From Actinoplanes teichomyceticus ATCC 31121 (GTDB lineage: Bacteria > Actinomycetota > Actinomycetes > Mycobacteriales > Micromonosporaceae), in assembly GCF_003711105.1 (NCBI RefSeq), contig NZ_CP023865.1:5605001-5669000 (forward strand): a stretch of 64,000 nt of DNA. The letters are read 5' to 3'. Shown here piece by piece: positions 47,801 to 64,000 of this stretch (position 1 is its first letter; each line of letters begins with the position of its first letter). The notes below the pieces were generated by a model. The model did no database searches. It saw only the letters and a program-made list of their open reading frames with translations, and was not told the origin of the DNA. The translations under genes and the position numbers were made by a program.

Positions 47801-50800
47801 GAGCGTCACCTCGGCGAAAAGCTCGGCGCCCCGGGTCCACGCCGCCCGCAGGCCGCGGAAGGCGGGGCCGTAGCCGTATCCGGCGGCGTCCAGGTCCCCG
47901 TAGGCGAGCGCGGTCGCGTCCGGGATCGGCTCCGCGCCGGGCGGCGGCCAGGCGGTCAGGTCGAACGCCGCGGTGTCGTGGGTGGTGGCCAACGCGCCGC
48001 ACGCGTGCCGGGTCCAGCCGGTCGCGCCGTCGGGCCGCGCGTACACCCGCAGCGGGCGCTGTCCGCTCCCGTCCGGTTCGGCCAGGTGCACCCGCACGTC
48101 GACGCCGCCCCGCTCGGGCAGGGTCAGCGGGGTCTCCAGGACGAGCTCGGCGAGCACCCCGCAGCCGGCCTCGTCGCCGGCCCGGACGGCGCATTCGACG
48201 TACGCGCTGGCGGGCACCGTGATCTGCGCGCCGATGCGGTGGTCGGACAGCCAGGGGTGGGTGTGCGCGGTCCACCGGGCGGTGAACAGCAGCCCGCCAC
48301 CGTCGGGCAGGTCGGTCATCGCGGTGAGCATCGGGTGGTCGATCCGGGTCAGCCCGAGGTCGGCCGGGTCGCCGGTGCGGTGGCTGCCGGCGAGCCAGTA
48401 CTCCTGCCGCTGGAATGGGTATGTCGGCAGGTCGAGTGGCCAGCCGTCGCCGTGGCCGAGCAACGCCGCCCAGTCCACGTGATGCCCGCGCACATACAAC
48501 CCGGCCAGAGCACGCAGCACCGCCACCACATCATCGGTGTCACGCCGCAACGACGGCACGAAACCCGCCCCGCCCATCCCCGACAACACCGCGTCCGGAC
48601 CGAGCTCCAGGAACGTGTCGATCCCCTCGTCACGCAACGCCCGCACCCCGTCGGCGAACAACACCGTCGCCCGCACATGCCGCACCCAATACTCCGGATC
48701 CGACACATCCGCGATCGCACCGGTCACATTCGACAACACCGGAATCCGCGCCGGCCGGAACGTCAACCCCCGCACCACCGCCCGGAACTGCTCCAGCATC
48801 GGCTCCATCAACACCGAATGAAACGCATGCGACACACTCAACCGGCGACTACCCACCGGCAAGCTGCCCACCACCTCATCCACCGCAGCCACCGGACCCG
48901 AAATCACCACCGCATCCGGCCCATTCACCGCAGCAACCGACACCCCCGGCGGCAACAACGGCCGCACCACATCCACACCCGCGAACACCGCCGCCATCGC
49001 CCCACCCGACGGCAACTCCTGCATCAACCGGCCCCGCGCCGCCACCAACACCGCCGCATCCGCCAGCGACAACACCCCCGCCGCGAACGCCGCCGCCACC
49101 TCACCCACCGAATGCCCACCCACCACCTCAGGCACGACACCCCACGACCGGAACAACCGCCACAACGACGACTCCACCGCGAACAACGCCACCTGCGTCA
49201 CCCCGGTCCCCGCCAAAACCCCCTCATCCGCACCGAACACCACCGACGCCACATCACCCGGCAACAACCCACACACCTCATCGAACGCCTCCCTGAACAC
49301 CGGAAAACGCTCATACAACCCAGCCGCCATCCCCACCCGCTGCGACCCCTGACCGGTGAACAACACCGCCAACCGAGCCCCGTCCACCGCCGACCCGGTG
49401 ACCGCACCGGACGCGGGCCAGTCCCGCAGCGCCGCCAGCGCCTCCTGGCGATCGGCGGCGACGACCACCGCGCGGTCCGGCAGCGCGCCCCGGGTCCCGG
49501 TCAGCGCGCGCGCCACGTCCAGCAGCTCGCCGTCGAGCAGGTGGTCGGCCAGTTGCGCGGCCTGCGCGGCCAGACCCGCCTGGCCGCGCGCCGACAGCAC
49601 CAGCGGGACGGGCCCCCCGGCGAGCAGGCCGGGGCTGCCGGCCGGGGCCTGCTGCGCCGGCGCCTGCTCCACGATCACGTGCGCGTTGGTCCCGGAGACG
49701 CCGAAGCCGGAGACCCCGGCGCGGCGCGGGTGCCCGGACTCCGGCCACGGCCGCGACTCGGTCAGCAGCCGCACCGCACCGGCCGACCAGTCCACCTGCG
49801 ACGTCGGCGCGTCCACATGCAACGTCGGCGGCAGCACACCGTGCCGCATCGCCATCACCATCTTGATCACGCCACCCACCCCGGCAGCCGCCTGGGTGTG
49901 CCCGATGTTCGACTTCAGCGACCCCAGCCACAGCGGCTCGGCACGCTCCTGCCCATACGTGGCCAGCAACGCCTGCGCCTCGATCGGATCACCCAACCGG
50001 GTCCCGGTCCCGTGCGCCTCCACCGCGTCCACGTCCCGCGGCGCCAGCCCCGCGTTCGCCAGCGCGGCCCGGATCACCCGCTGCTGCGCCGGCCCGTTCG
50101 GCGCGGTCAACCCGTTCGACGCCCCGTCCTGGTTCACCGCCGAACCACGCACCACACCCAGCACCCGATGCCCGTTGCGCAGCGCGTCCGACAACCGCTC
50201 CAGCAACAGCACCCCGGCACCCTCGGCCCAGCCCGTCCCGTCCGCCGCCTCCGCGAACGACTTGCACCGCCCGTCCAGCGCCAGCCCGCGCTGCCGGGAG
50301 AACCAGACGAACGCATCCGACGCGGCCATCACGGTGACCCCGCCGGCCAGCGCCAGCGACGACTCACCCGAGCGCAGCGACTGCGCGGCCAGGTGCAGCG
50401 AGACCAGCGACGACGAGCAGGCCGTGTCCAGGGTGACCGCCGGCCCCTCCAGCCCGAGGAAGTACGCCACCCGGCCGGAGAGCACGCTGCTCGCCCCGCC
50501 GGTGAGGATGAAGCCCTCCAGCCCGTCGGGGAGTTCGTCGAGGCCGGTGCCGTAATCGTGGAAGGCGATGCCGGTGAAGACGCCGACCGGTGCGCCGCGC
50601 AGCGTCTCCGGGTCGATGCCGGCCCGCTCCAGCGCCTCCCAGGAGATCTCCAGCATCAACCGCTGCTGCGGATCCATGGCCAGCGCCTCACGCGGCGAGA
50701 TCCCGAAGAACCCCGCGTCGAACTCCCCGGCATCGTGCAGGAAGCCGCCGTTGCGCACGTAGCTGGTGCCGGGATGGTCGGGGTCCGGGTGGAACAGGTT

Positions 50801-51037
50801 CTCCAGGTCCCAGCCCCGGTTCACCGGGAACTCGGAGATCCCGTCACCGCGGCCGGCGACCAGCTCCCACAGCTGTTCCGGCGACCGCACCCCGCCCGGG
50901 TACCGGCACGCCATCCCGACGATCGCGATCGGCTCGGAGTAGGCCGCGACGACCCGGTCGTACCTCTGCTGCAACCGGGTGTTCTCCTTCACCGCGGCGC
51001 GCAGGGCGTCGATCAGCTGTTCGTTCTGGGCGTCCAT
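44876..51037 (-). CDS. PKS E: KS-AT(malonyl)-DH-ER-KR-ACP
   Basis: This encodes 2053 residues from ATG 51037, with GAGGGG about 7 bases upstream; an in-frame ATG at 51052 is less likely. KS has TACSSS (C207). AT has GHSVGE and SHAFH, predicting malonyl-CoA, and is part of a DNA block that occurs three times. DH keeps the catalytic His but reads [10 protein letters not shown], so the motif Gly is Ala; YGPAF and the Asp in LFDAALHTT remain. ER and KR are intact ([18 protein letters not shown]). ACP has GFDSL near 1930. The tail [10 protein letters not shown] matches the PKS D N-terminal docking class. Predicted product: a saturated two-carbon unit if the DH works; otherwise a hydroxyl would stay. 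Confidence 0.94.
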   Translation of the reverse strand: MDAQNEQLIDALRAAVKENTRLQQRYDRVVAAYSEPIAIVGMACRYPGGVRSPEQLWELVAGRGDGISEFPVNRGWDLENLFHPDPDHPGTSYVRNGGFLHDAGEFDAGFFGISPREALAMDPQQRLMLEISWEALERAGIDPETLRGAPVGVFTGIAFHDYGTGLDELPDGLEGFILTGGASSVLSGRVAYFLGLEGPAVTLDTACSSSLVSLHLAAQSLRSGESSLALAGGVTVMAASDAFVWFSRQRGLALDGRCKSFAEAADGTGWAEGAGVLLLERLSDALRNGHRVLGVVRGSAVNQDGASNGLTAPNGPAQQRVIRAALANAGLAPRDVDAVEAHGTGTRLGDPIEAQALLATYGQERAEPLWLGSLKSNIGHTQAAAGVGGVIKMVMAMRHGVLPPTLHVDAPTSQVDWSAGAVRLLTESRPWPESGHPRRAGVSGFGVSGTNAHVIVEQAPAQQAPAGSPGLLAGGPVPLVLSARGQAGLAAQAAQLADHLLDGELLDVARALTGTRGALPDRAVVVAADRQEALAALRDWPASGAVTGSAVDGARLAVLFTGQGSQRVGMAAGLYERFPVFREAFDEVCGLLPGDVASVVFGADEGVLAGTGVTQVALFAVESSLWRLFRSWGVVPEVVGGHSVGEVAAAFAAGVLSLADAAVLVAARGRLMQELPSGGAMAAVFAGVDVVRPLLPPGVSVAAVNGPDAVVISGPVAAVDEVVGSLPVGSRRLSVSHAFHSVLMEPMLEQFRAVVRGLTFRPARIPVLSNVTGAIADVSDPEYWVRHVRATVLFADGVRALRDEGIDTFLELGPDAVLSGMGGAGFVPSLRRDTDDVVAVLRALAGLYVRGHHVDWAALLGHGDGWPLDLPTYPFQRQEYWLAGSHRTGDPADLGLTRIDHPMLTAMTDLPDGGGLLFTARWTAHTHPWLSDHRIGAQITVPASAYVECAVRAGDEAGCGVLAELVLETPLTLPERGGVDVRVHLAEPDGSGQRPLRVYARPDGATGWTRHACGALATTHDTAAFDLTAWPPPGAEPIPDATALAYGDLDAAGYGYGPAFRGLRAAWTRGAELFAEVTLPAEAGPAAEFGLHPALFDAALHTTIFAGGDDRPLVVPFAWNDVRLHAAGADRLRVHVTPQAPDTYRLQLADADGRPVASVTSLTTRPVTAAAAPPAGAVPDGVFRVVWERVAVPSPVVPSAGWEVLEVGGGDVREVTGRVLQVVRGWSGPVLVVRTCGAVAVVAGEAADPVGAAVCGLVRSAQAESPGQFVLVDSDGLPESEALVAGLVALGEPQVAVRAGVGYVRRLVRGSVGELTVPPGTWRLVAGHDRTLEGLRLVEVPHTDLGPSEVRIEVRAAGLNFRDVMIGLGLYPDPDAVPGGEGAGVVVEVGPGVDTVAVGDRVMGVFSGAIGRMAVADHRTVVRIPCGWSFAEAASVPLVFLTAYYALRDVAGLVAGESVLIHAAAGGVGMAATQLARLWGARVFATASPSKWGVLDVEPERLASSRSLEFAERFGPVDVVLNSLAGEFVDASLRLLAPGGRFVELGRTDVREPVGVRYTAFVLAQVDNDRIAAMLAELVGLFERGALRLLPVTGWDVRQAPAAFRFMSAGRHVGKNVFVLPREVAGAGTVLVTGGTGTLGRLVARRLVTGHGVRRLVVASRRGGSVPELAGLGAQVRVVACDLADRGQVADLVASIPDLCGVVHVAGVLDDGVITSLDARRLDTVFRPKVDAVSHLDELTRDRDLAMFVVFSSAAGTFESPGQGNYAAANAYLDALAQQRRHRGLPAISLGWGLWNAETSLSGHLNDTDQQRMARGGMIGLSVDEGMALFDTALGLPDDAVVLFNLDTAGLRDQPAVPALLRGLAGPGRRSARDAGAGADSLANRLARASSAEEQDRILLQTVQHEAASILGYASDEQAEPDRALHELGFDSLTSVELRNRLAARTGLRLPATLIFNYPTPAALAAYLRAELGVPDVRPGPVDDEEARRLLAAVPVARIRAAGLLDTLLDLARTEPSAGAAGPVPASVGAQHDLIDAMTIDDLVQRALDTTER
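45682..46714 (-). repeat. ER-KR block shared by PKS D and PKS E (copy 2)
   Basis: Partner of 39411-40443, offset 6271. The linked second stretch is 47115-47477. Confidence 0.88.
48417..49401 (-). repeat. Malonyl-AT block, copy 1 of 3 (PKS E)
   Basis: This 985-base block encodes almost the whole AT. It is identical by reading to 60659-61643 and, over 955 bases, to 52961-53915. Codon use (ATT, GGT, GAT, AGT, CAT, TTT, TTG) is unlike the C-rich flanks. Confidence 0.9.
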
Positions 51038-51060
51038 GGCGTTTCCCCTCATCTGTCTGG

Positions 51061-64000
<12,940 letters not shown>

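Overview
The window is very GC-rich, gene-dense actinomycete DNA. Genes are often coupled by 4-base ATGA/GTGA overlaps, and third codon positions are strongly G/C. The mix of one-component Ser/Thr kinases with exported sensor domains, a carbohydrate-binding module, an NBR1-like Ig domain and a large modular PKS operon suggests a Micromonosporaceae-type organism such as Actinoplanes. That assignment is inference only.

Bases 1-10,200 look like chromosomal flank dominated by cell-envelope and signalling genes. They hold the tail of a discoidin (F5/8 type C) protein, a small secreted protein, an FHA-like protein coupled to a kinase that carries an exported lytic-transglycosylase-like domain, a SARP/BTAD regulator, an I36-SpoIID/LytB secreted fusion, a membrane-anchored HTH/NBR1-Ig protein, a small six-cysteine secreted protein, and a second kinase with an exported CBM2-like domain. 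A coupled metallophosphoesterase and 4'-phosphopantetheinyl transferase follow. Strong inverted-repeat terminators separate several of these units.

Bases 10,300-19,200 are a transition zone that may already belong to the biosynthetic cluster: a DHA2-type MFS exporter, a RutE-like nitroreductase, a methyltransferase coupled to a berberine-bridge-type flavin oxidase that keeps both covalent FAD attachment residues, a TrmB/LuxR-type regulator and a LAL-family LuxR regulator.

From 19,208 to beyond the right edge (over 44 kb, all minus strand, gaps of 41 bases or less) runs one operon. Read in transcription order it encodes six type I PKS proteins (called PKS F to PKS A here, eight complete extension modules), a RifF-type amide synthase, a crotonyl-CoA carboxylase/reductase, a KAS III, a 3-hydroxyacyl-CoA dehydrogenase, a type II thioesterase, and a shortened class II DAHP-synthase-like protein that has lost most metal ligands. 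No PKS has a thioesterase domain, so release by the amide synthase, giving a macrolactam as in ansamycins, is the natural reading. The first large PKS has the module order KS-AT-DH(degenerate)-KR-ACP, KS-AT-ACP, KS-AT-KR(inactive)-ACP, which recalls RifA. The CCR/KAS III/dehydrogenase set together with one acyltransferase carrying AAGH in place of YASH or HAFH points to a single larger alkylmalonyl extender. Predicted extenders are malonyl x4, methylmalonyl, alkylmalonyl, malonyl, methylmalonyl. The loading module and any AHBA genes lie outside the window, so the starter is not seen.

The PKS genes contain long, nearly identical DNA blocks: an AT block present three times, an ER-KR block present twice, and shared KS and AT patches. 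The AT and ER-KR blocks are written in a clearly different codon dialect, which looks like recent import or gene conversion within the cluster.
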